Below the pieces are notes generated by a model that was not told the DNA's origin, searched no databases, and saw nothing but the letters and a program-made list of their open reading frames with translations. Source: Desulfobacteraceae bacterium (GTDB lineage: Bacteria; Desulfobacterota; Desulfobacteria; Desulfobacterales; Desulfosalsimonadaceae). From it: DNA of 6,847 nucleotides. Position numbers and translations under genes: made by a program. Shown here piece by piece: positions 1 through 6,453 of the stretch. How positions within the stretch are numbered: position 1 is the first letter of the stretch; each line of letters starts with the position of its first letter. The DNA lies in assembly GCA_027353395.1 (NCBI GenBank), contig DAIEHU010000145.1:1-6847 (forward strand), in the 5' to 3' direction.

Positions 1-1
1 T

Positions 2-1159
2 TTTATCATGATCAGTTGGGGCGGGGCCGCCCTGTTGCAAAGATTATCCATTAAAACGCCTTTTCGCGCCATTACCGCGCTCGGCATTCTGGCGGTCCTG
101 ATGATCATATCCCACCATCAGCTCAGATACTGGAAAAACAACATCGCCCTCTTTTCCCATGCTCTGGATGTAACGGAAAATAACGATGTGGCGCATTATA
201 ATATGGCTGTTCAAATGACTGAACAAGGGAATATGGATCAGGTCATGCAGCATTATGAAGCTGCGCTTAAAATAAACCCCAAACTGGCTGAAGCCTATAA
301 TAACATCGGCAATATCCTGGTAAAAAAAAGGAAAACCGATCCTGCTATTGAACAGTTTCAACTGGCTCTCAAATATAACCCTCACCTGACGCAGGCCCAT
401 ATCAATCTGGGCAACGCGCTCATGGAAAAAGGATTTATCGATTCGGCCATCGAGCATTTTAATCGGGCGTTGGAACAGGATCCGGAACAGAAGGAAACCC
501 ATATTAATCTGGGTAAGGCCCTTGCGCGAAAAGGGGCGCTTGATCAGGCGATTGGTCATTTCCATCAAGCCATAAAACTGGATCCAAAATCCGCTATCGC
601 CCACAATAATCTGGGCAACGCTCTGGCGGAAAAAGGCGCGATTGATCAGGCCATTGATGAATTTAACATGACCATCAAACTGAATCCGAATTATACGGAT
701 GTTCACAATAACCTGGGCAACGCGTATATTCGCAAAGGCCGGCTGGATGAGGCCCTGTATCAGTATGAAACCATCATCACAAAAAGCCGGAAGGACGTTG
801 GCGACACCACCATCAAAAACCGGGATACCCTGCTGTCGCTCTTAAAGCCGGCGGACCAGGTCAATATCCTGTTTAAAACCGCCGTGCGGTTCGCCGGGGA
901 AAAAAAATATGAAAAAGGCATTTCCCTGTTTCAGAGAATCCTTTCCATCACACCGGACAACCCGGCCATATTATACAATATCAGTTGCCTGTATGCGCTT
1001 TTGAACCAGAAAGAACAGGCCCTGCAATGGCTGCAAAAGGCGGTGGATCATGGATATGACAACTGGGGAAAGCTGAAAACCGACCCGGATCTGAATCATA
1101 TAAAAAATGAACCGGGATACCGGAAGCTTGTGGAAAAAGGGGGAAAACACCGGGAATGA
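2..1159 (+). CDS. TPR-repeat membrane protein (TMTC-like GT-C family), C-terminal part; 5' end outside the window
   Basis: The reading frame is open to the left edge, so this is the 3' part of a longer gene; the ATG at 8 is probably internal. Numbering from that ATG, residues about 19-37 form a last membrane helix, followed by RYWKNNIALFSHALDVTENN (40-59), the typical linker from membrane domain to TPRs in bacterial TMTC-like proteins (usual form RYW.NS..LF.HAL.VT.NN). Six regular 34-residue TPRs follow (59-92, 93-126, 127-160, 161-194, 195-228, 229-262), with recurring NNLGNAL and ALxxNP signatures. After a less regular linker comes a degenerate TPR pair (about 285-363) ending in KAVDHGYDNWGKLKTDPDL, a common closing module of such proteins. 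The missing N-terminal half would be expected to carry the catalytic Asp loop; what remains suggests protein binding, probably periplasmic. It precedes a same-strand paralogue by 293 bases. The TGA stop lies in sequence resembling the intergenic repeat. Family assignment is fairly sure; enzymatic activity and substrate are not. Confidence 0.85.
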   Translation, partial: FIMISWGGAALLQRLSIKTPFRAITALGILAVLMIISHHQLRYWKNNIALFSHALDVTENNDVAHYNMAVQMTEQGNMDQVMQHYEAALKINPKLAEAYNNIGNILVKKRKTDPAIEQFQLALKYNPHLTQAHINLGNALMEKGFIDSAIEHFNRALEQDPEQKETHINLGKALARKGALDQAIGHFHQAIKLDPKSAIAHNNLGNALAEKGAIDQAIDEFNMTIKLNPNYTDVHNNLGNAYIRKGRLDEALYQYETIITKSRKDVGDTTIKNRDTLLSLLKPADQVNILFKTAVRFAGEKKYEKGISLFQRILSITPDNPAILYNISCLYALLNQKEQALQWLQKAVDHGYDNWGKLKTDPDLNHIKNEPGYRKLVEKGGKHRE

Positions 1160-1173
1160 CGGATCATTCCTTT

Positions 1174-1384
1174 CGTCATACCAGTCCCGAATCGTAATAC
1201 CGGCGCAGGCCATTCTTTCGTCATGCCGGTCCCGGATCGGAGTCCGGGATGACGGATCCGGCATCCAGAATTGAGCAAATTGGCAAAATCCCTCTGGATT
1301 CCGGCCTGCGCCGGAATGACGGGAGGAAGAGGCGGGTATGACGGGGTGGAGGCTGGCATGACGAAAAGCAGAGACAGCATGACG
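1174..1384. repeat. Nested palindromic intergenic repeat, copy 1
   Basis: The core runs from CGTCATGCCGG (1219) to the ATGACG ending at 1321. Its inner inverted ends are ATCCAG (1263-1268) and CTGGAT (1294-1299), around a 25-base centre. Inside are a hairpin TCCCGGA/TCCGGGA (1230-1236 with 1243-1249) and a hairpin ATTCCGGC/GCCGGAAT (1298-1305 with 1310-1317, 4-base loop). Additional left-type arms start at 1174 and 1193, and additional right-type ATGACG arms start at 1338, 1358 and 1379, so partial arms are stacked on both sides of the core. A related copy lies at 3336-3468. Repeats of this type occur in many copies in a number of proteobacterial genomes. The transcript could fold strongly and might attenuate or protect mRNA, but there is no U-run typical of an intrinsic terminator. 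Confidence 0.8.
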
Positions 1385-1403
1385 GGATTCCACCGGGTTT
1401 CGT

Positions 1404-1409
1404 TACAAT
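1404..1409 (+). promoter_or_regulatory. Possible -10 element upstream of TPR gene 2
   Basis: TACAAT matches the sigma-70 -10 consensus at five of six positions and would start transcription about 35-40 bases before the ATG at 1453. No good -35 hexamer is seen 16-18 bases upstream, where the sequence is still repeat-derived. This is a weak call from sequence alone. Confidence 0.22.
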
Positions 1410-1436
1410 GAAACATTCCAGAAAAAACAAAATAAC

Positions 1437-1440
1437 AGGA
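1437..1440 (+). promoter_or_regulatory. Ribosome binding site for TPR gene 2 (AGGA, long spacing)
   Basis: AGGA lies 12 bases before the ATG at 1453, rather far for an ideal site. An in-frame TGA at 1444-1446 rules out any start further upstream, so 1453 is the first possible start of the frame. Confidence 0.4.
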
Positions 1441-1452
1441 CATTGAAATCAC

Positions 1453-3315
1453 ATGCCTGATAACATTCAAGACAAACCGCTCCGCCCCATACAAACCTTT
1501 CTCGGCATCGTTATCCTGATCGCCGCCGGCATCATCGTTTATTCCAACACATTCCATTCCCCGTTTCTGTTTGATGACGATGGTTTTATCGTCAATAATT
1601 ACGCCATCCGCATGACCGGACTCTCCTGGGACGCCATAAAAAAAGCAGCACTGGAAGGCTTTCCCGCGCACCGCTACCTGCCCAATATCAGCTTTGCGCT
1701 CAATTATGATGCCGGCCGCTTAAACCCTTTCGGCTATCATCTGGTCAATCTGATCATTCATCTCCTGTCCGGCATTTTTCTTTTTTTCTTCATTCAAAAC
1801 ACCTTGCGCGTTCATCCCGGAAAAACCCGGGATATTCACCCGGAACTCATCGCCTTTTTCGCGGCCCTGATCTGGCTTGTCCAGCCCGTGGGCGCCCAGG
1901 CGGTCACCTATATCTGCCAGCGCATGGCGTCCATGGTGGCCCTGTTTTATATTCTGTCTCTGATCCTATATGTGAAAGGACGCATGGCCATGCGCCGGGA
2001 TCCCGGCAAGTTTACAATCCCCGGCCTGTATTTTTCCGGATGCGCCATCATTGCCCTTTGCGCCCTGGCCACCAAGGAAAACGCGGGCACCCTGCCTCTT
2101 GTCATCCTTTTATACGAATGGTTCTTTTTCCAGGATTTGCGGCTGAAATGGTCCCGCCGCCGGATAATGTGGACCGGTTTTTTTGTCATTGCATTCGCGG
2201 GGACGGCGTTCTGGTTTCTGGGCGGAACCCCTGTTAAAAGCATTATGGCCGGATATTCATACCGGGATTTCACCCTGCCTCAGCGGGTCATGACCGAATG
2301 GCGGATCATGGTCTATTATATCAGTCTGTTTCTATGGGCGCCGCCGGGCCGCCTCAACCTGGACCATGATTATCCCCTCTCAGTATCCCCGGTTGACCCG
2401 CCCGCCACAATGATCGCGCTCGCCGCCATCATCGGACTGCTTGTTTTGGCCGCATATTCCGCCAAAAAAGACCGGTTGATATCCTTCTGCATTCTCTGGT
2501 TTTTCATTACCCAGGCCACGGAATCCACCATAATCGGCATTGAGCTGATTTTTGAGCACCGGACGTATATTCCATTCATGATGACAAGCCTTCTCTTTGT
2601 TCTGCTCGCGTTCCGGCTGGTTAAAAACAGACCGCTCGCCTACGGCCTGCTGGCTGCCGCGGCCATTGTGTTTTCCGTCTGGACATTCCAGCGCAACCAG
2701 ACCTGGCGGGCTCCGGTGACATTCTGGAGCGACAGCGCGGCGAAATCACCCGGCAAATTCCGGCCCCACAACGACCTTGGCGTCGCGCTCTATGACGCCG
2801 GCGATATCAATGGCGCCATCATTCAATATGAAAAAGCCATTTCTATTGACCCCGGCCATGCGGACGCCCGCAATAATCTGGGCAACGCGCTTTTCAAACA
2901 GGGACGGACCGATGAGGCCATTCAATGCTTTGAAACGGCCCTGTCCCTGAATCCTGGCCACACCAAGGCCCGGAACAATCTGGCCAACGCGCTGGCCCAA
3001 AAAGGCAGGCTGCCGGAAGCCATTCAAAACTATCAGATCATTCTGAACGAACATCCGGATCATGTGGAAGCCAACATCAACATGGGCGCGGCCCTGGCCC
3101 GGCTGGGCCGGATCGATGAGGCCCTTATTCATTACCAGGCGGCCATCAAAAGCGATCCGTATAACCCCGAAGCATTTAACAATATGGGCGTGCTGTTTGT
3201 GCAAAAGAACAAGCCCGAAGAAGCCCTGGCCTGTTTTCAAAAAGCCCTGGAATTGCGGCCGGGATATGAAAGCGCCATCAATAATCTGCGGCGGCTGGAG
3301 CAGATGGGAAAATAG
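1453..3315 (+). CDS. TMTC-like multi-pass membrane protein with C-terminal TPR array (putative GT-C glycosyltransferase), complete
   Basis: A complete 620-residue protein. A first membrane helix (about 14-32) leads into SPFLFDDDGFIVNN, where DDD at 41-43 sits where GT-C/PMT-type enzymes carry catalytic acidic residues in the first extracytoplasmic loop. Conserved blocks follow: YHLVNLIIHLLSG (95-107), QPVGAQAVTYICQRMASMVA (144-163, the counterpart of HP..ESVAWV.ERKDVLS in relatives), KENAGTLPL (208-216) and EHRTYIPFM (368-376, the counterpart of .DRYTYLP). About ten to twelve membrane helices extend to about residue 411. A linker NQTWRAPVTFW leads to five TPRs (435-468, 469-502, 503-536, 537-570, 571-604), and the protein stops soon after. 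It is likely an inner-membrane protein using a polyprenyl-linked sugar, with periplasmic TPRs for acceptor or partner binding; activity is inferred. The membrane half is a close paralogue of the product at 3653-5932. Spacers of about 300 bases on both sides make a tight operon uncertain. Confidence 0.88.
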   Translation: MPDNIQDKPLRPIQTFLGIVILIAAGIIVYSNTFHSPFLFDDDGFIVNNYAIRMTGLSWDAIKKAALEGFPAHRYLPNISFALNYDAGRLNPFGYHLVNLIIHLLSGIFLFFFIQNTLRVHPGKTRDIHPELIAFFAALIWLVQPVGAQAVTYICQRMASMVALFYILSLILYVKGRMAMRRDPGKFTIPGLYFSGCAIIALCALATKENAGTLPLVILLYEWFFFQDLRLKWSRRRIMWTGFFVIAFAGTAFWFLGGTPVKSIMAGYSYRDFTLPQRVMTEWRIMVYYISLFLWAPPGRLNLDHDYPLSVSPVDPPATMIALAAIIGLLVLAAYSAKKDRLISFCILWFFITQATESTIIGIELIFEHRTYIPFMMTSLLFVLLAFRLVKNRPLAYGLLAAAAIVFSVWTFQRNQTWRAPVTFWSDSAAKSPGKFRPHNDLGVALYDAGDINGAIIQYEKAISIDPGHADARNNLGNALFKQGRTDEAIQCFETALSLNPGHTKARNNLANALAQKGRLPEAIQNYQIILNEHPDHVEANINMGAALARLGRIDEALIHYQAAIKSDPYNPEAFNNMGVLFVQKNKPEEALACFQKALELRPGYESAINNLRRLEQMGK

Positions 3316-3335
3316 GATCCGGTCAAAAAATCTTC

Positions 3336-3468
3336 CGTCATACCAGCGCAGGATATTCTTTCGTCATACCGGCGAAGGCCACTTTTTCGTCATGCCAGCG
3401 GAGGCTGGCATCCAGCATTGAACATTCTCGCAAATCCTTTCTGGATTCCGGCCTTCGCCGGAATGACG
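3336..3468. repeat. Nested palindromic intergenic repeat, copy 2
   Basis: The core spans 3388-3468, from CGTCATGCCAGC to ATGACG. It contains two perfect 8-bp hairpins: ATGCCAGC/GCTGGCAT (3392-3399 with 3404-3411, loop GGAG) and ATTCCGGC/GCCGGAAT (3445-3452 with 3457-3464, loop CTTC). The inner ends ATCCAG and CTGGAT are inverted to each other. Two further left arms beginning CGTCATACC start at 3336 and 3362, giving an exact 26-base period with the core arm at 3388. The centre between the hairpins is recognisably related to the centre of copy 1 near 1269-1293, so the two copies share a whole element and not only the palindromes. Confidence 0.82.
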
Positions 3469-3610
3469 GGGAGGGGTTCTGAATTCAAGCCTGCGCCAAC
3501 CACTTGGCCATACCGGGGTGAGATGGATTCCGGCCCGCCCAAAAATTCTCATTGGTTATTTGCATGTTTCTTTGTTATTTCATTTACTGAATTCATCACA
3601 GCAATGACAT

Positions 3611-3616
3611 TATGAT
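3611..3616 (+). promoter_or_regulatory. Possible -10 element upstream of TPR gene 3
   Basis: TATGAT, five of six to the sigma-70 -10 consensus, lies at the end of an AT-rich tract and would give a leader of about 30 bases before the ATG at 3653. The hexamer 17 bases upstream (TGAATT, 3588-3593) is a poor -35. It suggests gene 3 may have its own promoter, but only weakly. Confidence 0.25.
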
Positions 3617-3652
3617 AACCCATAACAAACTGGAGCGCGTCGACCACCCGGC

Positions 3653-5932
3653 ATGACACCATCCCATAAAAAAAAACCGCGGCCCCCCGCTAAAAACCCG
3701 CGGCCGGGGGCGGACAACCCCGCCGCCGCATTCCGGCCCCCGGCATGGGTCTTTCCCGCTGCCCTGATGCTGATCGGCGCTCTTATCTATGCCAATACAG
3801 TGCATTCTCCTTTCCTGCTCGATGACAATGTATTTATTGTCAGCGATACCGCCGTGCACATGACGGCGCTTAATGAAAAAAATCTCGAAAAAGCGGCATT
3901 TGAAGGCCAGCCGCGACACCGCTATCTTCCCAACATCAGCTTCGCCTTGAATTATTATTTTGGCGGTCTGAATCCATTGGGATATCACCTGGTCAATATC
4001 GCGATCCACCTGCTTGCGGGCATCTTTCTGTTTTTATGTATCAAAAATACGCTCATCATCCACGCGCCGCTTCCTCAAACAAAAAAAGGCCCGCCCGTTC
4101 CCTATTCTCCGGATGCGGACCCTGCTGTTATTGCGTTCTTCGCCGCCCTCCTCTGGATCGTTCAGCCAGTCAACACCCAGGCGGTCACCTATATCTGCCA
4201 GCGCATGGCCAGCATGGTAGCGATGTTTTATATCCTGTCGCTATTTCTTTATGTGAAGGCCCGCATGTCGATGAAAACCCCTGGGGCCGGCGCAATGGCG
4301 TCCGCGGCCCTGTATTTCGCAGGATGCGGTCTGGCCGGCATCTGCGCGGTGGCAGCCAAGGAAAACGCCGGGACATTGCCCCTGGTGATCATTTTATATG
4401 AATGGTTCTTTTTTCAAGACCTGAAACTTTTCCAGAATAGAAAGCAATGGTTGCTGACTGTGGGAGCCGTGATCTTTTTTATCCTGATAACGGCCCTGTA
4501 TTTGGGAACAAACCCCATCACCAGCATTATGGCGGGATATGCCCACCGCGACTTCACCCTGCCCCAGCGGGTCATGACCGAATTTAGGGTCATCATCTAT
4601 TATATCAGCCTGTTTTTCTGGCCTTCCCCTTCCCGGCTGAACCTGGACCATGATTATCCCCTCTCATTTTCATTGATTGACCCGTGGACAACACTTCTTT
4701 GCCTGATCGCCATCATCGCCCTGGCAGGCGCGGCCATTGCCGCAGCAAAAAAAGACCGCCTGATTTCCTTCTGCATTCTCTGGTTTCTGATCAACCTGCT
4801 CATCGAATCATCCGTCATCGGCATTGAAATCATTTTTGAGCATCGCGCCTACCTGCCTTTCATGATGGTCAGCCTTTTGTTCACCCTTCTGGTGATCCGG
4901 CGCGCGCCCCGCCCCATTGCTTTCCTGATATTGTCCTCCGCCGTTGCCCTGTTCGCCATCTGGACGTATCAGAGAAACAATATATGGAAGGATGAACTCG
5001 CCTTTTACGAGGACTGCGCTATAAAATCGCCTAAAAAAGCGCGGCCGCTTCAAAACCTGGCGACCGCGCTTCAATTGCACGGAAAAACACCGGAAGCCGA
5101 ATCTTTTTTTTTAAAAGCGCTGGAGATAGACCCGGAGAATATCAATTCATACAATAATCTTGCCAATATCTGCGCCGAACGGCATGACATCGGCAAAGCG
5201 TTTGATTATTACACCAAGGCATTATCCATTGATCCCCATTCAACAGGCTATAAATCCGCGGAAGCGGCTTCCGCGCATTTCAATATGGGCAGTATTCTAT
5301 TGGGCCGTGGAATGACGGAGGAGGCAATTTTCCATTTCACTCAAGGGCTCAACCTCTACCCGGACAACGCCGAAGCCCAGAACCGCATGGGCATGGCCCT
5401 GATGAAGCTGGGTAAATTGGATGAAGCGAAAGACCATTTCATGCGGGCGCTTCAGATAGACCCCGGAAATACCGGCGCTTTAAAAAATTTGAATGATGTG
5501 ACAACGGCCCTCCAAAACACGCCGGAACCGGCAAAAAATCCCCCGCCCGCCATTCTGTATCCGGAAAACGCGCCGCTTAATTTGATACTCGCGGTTTTTT
5601 ACCAGCGTCAGAAAGAATTTCCAATGGCCATCACACAATACCAGAAAACATTGCTGATTAACCCTTCTGACGCCCGCGCGCTGTTGGGACTCGGTGAATG
5701 TTTCAAGGCGATCGGAGAAACTTCAAAATCAATTCTGGTCTACCAGCGCCTGATTGAACTGGAACCGGAAAACGCCATGCTGTATTATCGCATAGCCTGT
5801 GTTTATGCGGGAGCGGGCGACAAATCAAAAGCGGAAATGTTCCTGCAACAGGCTGTAAAAAAAGGACTGAACGTGGCGGAAAAATTGAAAACCAACCCGG
5901 ATTTTACAAAAAACCCAATGCCATTCCCGTAA
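3653..5932 (+). CDS. TMTC-like multi-pass membrane protein with long TPR region (putative GT-C glycosyltransferase), complete
   Basis: A complete 759-residue protein. An in-frame TAA at 3623-3625 and no alternative start codons make the ATG at 3653 the first possible start; its only Shine-Dalgarno-like GGAG (3632-3635) is 17 bases away, so initiation looks weak. Residues 1-30 are a Lys/Pro-rich cytosolic tail absent from the 620-residue paralogue. The membrane half has the same blocks: SPFLLDDNVFIVS (DD at 57-58, putative catalytic loop), YHLVNIAIHLLAG (111-123), QPVNTQAVTYICQRMASMVA (171-190), KENAGTLPL (236-244) and EHRAYLPFM (396-404), with helices to about residue 438. The C-terminal half has about seven TPR units (463-496, 497-530, about 536-572, 573-606, then a Pro-rich break at 620-638, then 639-673, 674-707, 708-751). 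The last unit resembles the closing module of the protein at 2-1159 more than anything in gene 2. Likely inner membrane, with periplasmic TPRs; substrate unknown. Homopolymers of nine A (3668-3676) and nine T (5104-5112) lie within the gene. Confidence 0.88.
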   Translation: MTPSHKKKPRPPAKNPRPGADNPAAAFRPPAWVFPAALMLIGALIYANTVHSPFLLDDNVFIVSDTAVHMTALNEKNLEKAAFEGQPRHRYLPNISFALNYYFGGLNPLGYHLVNIAIHLLAGIFLFLCIKNTLIIHAPLPQTKKGPPVPYSPDADPAVIAFFAALLWIVQPVNTQAVTYICQRMASMVAMFYILSLFLYVKARMSMKTPGAGAMASAALYFAGCGLAGICAVAAKENAGTLPLVIILYEWFFFQDLKLFQNRKQWLLTVGAVIFFILITALYLGTNPITSIMAGYAHRDFTLPQRVMTEFRVIIYYISLFFWPSPSRLNLDHDYPLSFSLIDPWTTLLCLIAIIALAGAAIAAAKKDRLISFCILWFLINLLIESSVIGIEIIFEHRAYLPFMMVSLLFTLLVIRRAPRPIAFLILSSAVALFAIWTYQRNNIWKDELAFYEDCAIKSPKKARPLQNLATALQLHGKTPEAESFFLKALEIDPENINSYNNLANICAERHDIGKAFDYYTKALSIDPHSTGYKSAEAASAHFNMGSILLGRGMTEEAIFHFTQGLNLYPDNAEAQNRMGMALMKLGKLDEAKDHFMRALQIDPGNTGALKNLNDVTTALQNTPEPAKNPPPAILYPENAPLNLILAVFYQRQKEFPMAITQYQKTLLINPSDARALLGLGECFKAIGETSKSILVYQRLIELEPENAMLYYRIACVYAGAGDKSKAEMFLQQAVKKGLNVAEKLKTNPDFTKNPMPFP

Positions 5933-5953
5933 GGGCAGGGTTGATCCCCGCCC
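5933..5953 (+). terminator. GC-rich hairpin after TPR gene 3, weak terminator candidate
   Basis: GGGCAGGG pairs with CCCCGCCC (one mismatch) around the loop TTGAT immediately after the TAA stop. No run of T follows, so it is not a standard intrinsic terminator; it may only be a 3'-end stabilising structure. The next gene on the same strand starts about 40 bases later, so read-through is plausible. Confidence 0.25.
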
Positions 5954-5993
5954 GCAACCGGGTGACAATTTGCCGAGATGTAAGACGACTCTG

Positions 5994-6392
5994 ATGAAAA
6001 TTTTCCCAAACATGCCGCAAAGGCAACTCCGAATTCTCATTTCCCTGTTCCTTTCAATTGCAATCCTGACCGTCTACTGGCAGGTGCATGGATTTTCATA
6101 TGTTTCCTTTGACGATCCGCTTTATGTCACGGAAAATGAGCATGTGCAAAAAGGCATCAGCCATGACAGTCTGATCTGGGCGTTCAGCCCATTTAAAACA
6201 GATACCCAAACATACTGGCATCCCCTGACCTGGCTATCCCATATGCTGGACTGCCAATTGTTTGGAGTCAATCCAGGTGCGCACCATCTGGTCAATCTGC
6301 TGCTCCATGTCATCAATGCAACCCTGCTGTTTTTGCCCAGAAACACAGACACATCCCGCACACCTTCTCTCCCTGACTGCTGTGGTGGATAA
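5994..6392 (+). pseudogene. Truncated TMTC-like TPR-family membrane protein, N-terminal fragment only
   Basis: The 132-residue frame from the ATG at 5994 begins like a full-length bacterial TMTC-like protein: membrane helix at about 11-29, then VYWQVHGFSYVSFDDPLYVT (DD at 40-41, putative catalytic loop), WHPLTWLSHMLDCQLFG (75-91), and PGAHHLVNLLLHVINATLLF (94-113) entering the second helix. Homologues continue for several hundred residues, with further helices and then TPRs. Here, after residue 113 or 114 (about base 6336), the sequence becomes NTDTSRTPSLPDCCGG and stops. None of the three forward frames continues the family, so this is a real break and not a simple frameshift. A TTG at 5970 would add eight residues, but the ATG fits the family start better. 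No clear ribosome binding site is seen. The subfamily matches the protein at 2-1159 rather than genes 2 and 3. It is probably non-functional, as it lacks most of the membrane domain and all TPRs. Confidence 0.75.
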
Positions 6393-6453
6393 ATAGTTTT
6401 GAATGCGGTCATAAAACTTTTCCGGTGTTCAGGTTGCCGTTGTTCAGAACGGT
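6336..6453. other. Junction DNA between the truncated TPR-family gene and the GH38-like gene
   Basis: About 118 bases match neither the TMTC-like family on the plus strand nor, as far as can be read, the GH38 family on the minus strand. No terminal inverted repeats, target duplication or transposase motif is recognised. A weak 5-bp inverted repeat CCGTT/AACGG (6437-6441 with 6448-6452) sits just beyond the minus-strand stop and could be a minor 3'-end structure. It most likely marks a past rearrangement or deletion. Confidence 0.45.

Larger units (their letters stand above)
1160..1452. other. Intergenic spacer between TPR genes 1 and 2, mostly repeat DNA
   Basis: No convincing gene is seen in this 293-base spacer. 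Short open frames on both strands give translations such as HSGAGRNPE, which are translated copies of the palindromic repeat rather than proteins. The left two thirds are the repeat cluster. The last 70 bases are AT-richer and carry the possible promoter and ribosome binding site of the next gene. Confidence 0.7.
3316..3652. other. Intergenic spacer between TPR genes 2 and 3
   Basis: This 337-base stretch holds no supportable gene. Its first half is the second copy of the palindromic repeat. A middle part (about 3469-3540) has no recognised content. From about 3541 to 3625 it becomes AT-rich, unlike its surroundings, and may contain the promoter of the following gene. The small open frames in it arise from the repeat. 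Confidence 0.65.

Noticed and set aside
44..706. A 220-residue minus-strand frame opposite the TPRs of gene 1, and similar ones at 2746-3240 and 3596-4009
   Set aside because: Periodic antisense shadows of the 34-residue TPR code or of membrane segments; the plus-strand reading has clear family motifs.
971..1671. Minus-strand open frames across the first spacer, with translations containing HSGAGRNPE or PAQAGIQ
   Set aside because: These peptides are the translation of the palindromic repeat; the frames also overlap the real TPR genes on the other strand.
1174..3468. CRISPR array suggested by regularly spaced CGTCATACC arms
   Set aside because: The arms are only two or three per site, the intervening sequence is related rather than unique, and no cas genes are present.
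3364..3615. Small open frames on both strands in the second spacer
   Set aside because: They are made of repeat sequence (for example WIPAFAGMT and HSGEGRNPE), lack ribosome binding sites and show no protein-like conservation.
6122..6412. A 96-residue minus-strand frame over the end of truncated gene 4, considered as a possible transposase remnant
   Set aside because: Most of it is antisense to the recognisable N-terminal part of the TMTC-like gene, and the remaining 40 or so residues show no motif I recognise.
6437..6452. Inverted repeat CCGTT/AACGG as a terminator of the GH38-like gene
   Set aside because: A 5-bp stem without an adjacent T-run is too weak to call as a terminator.
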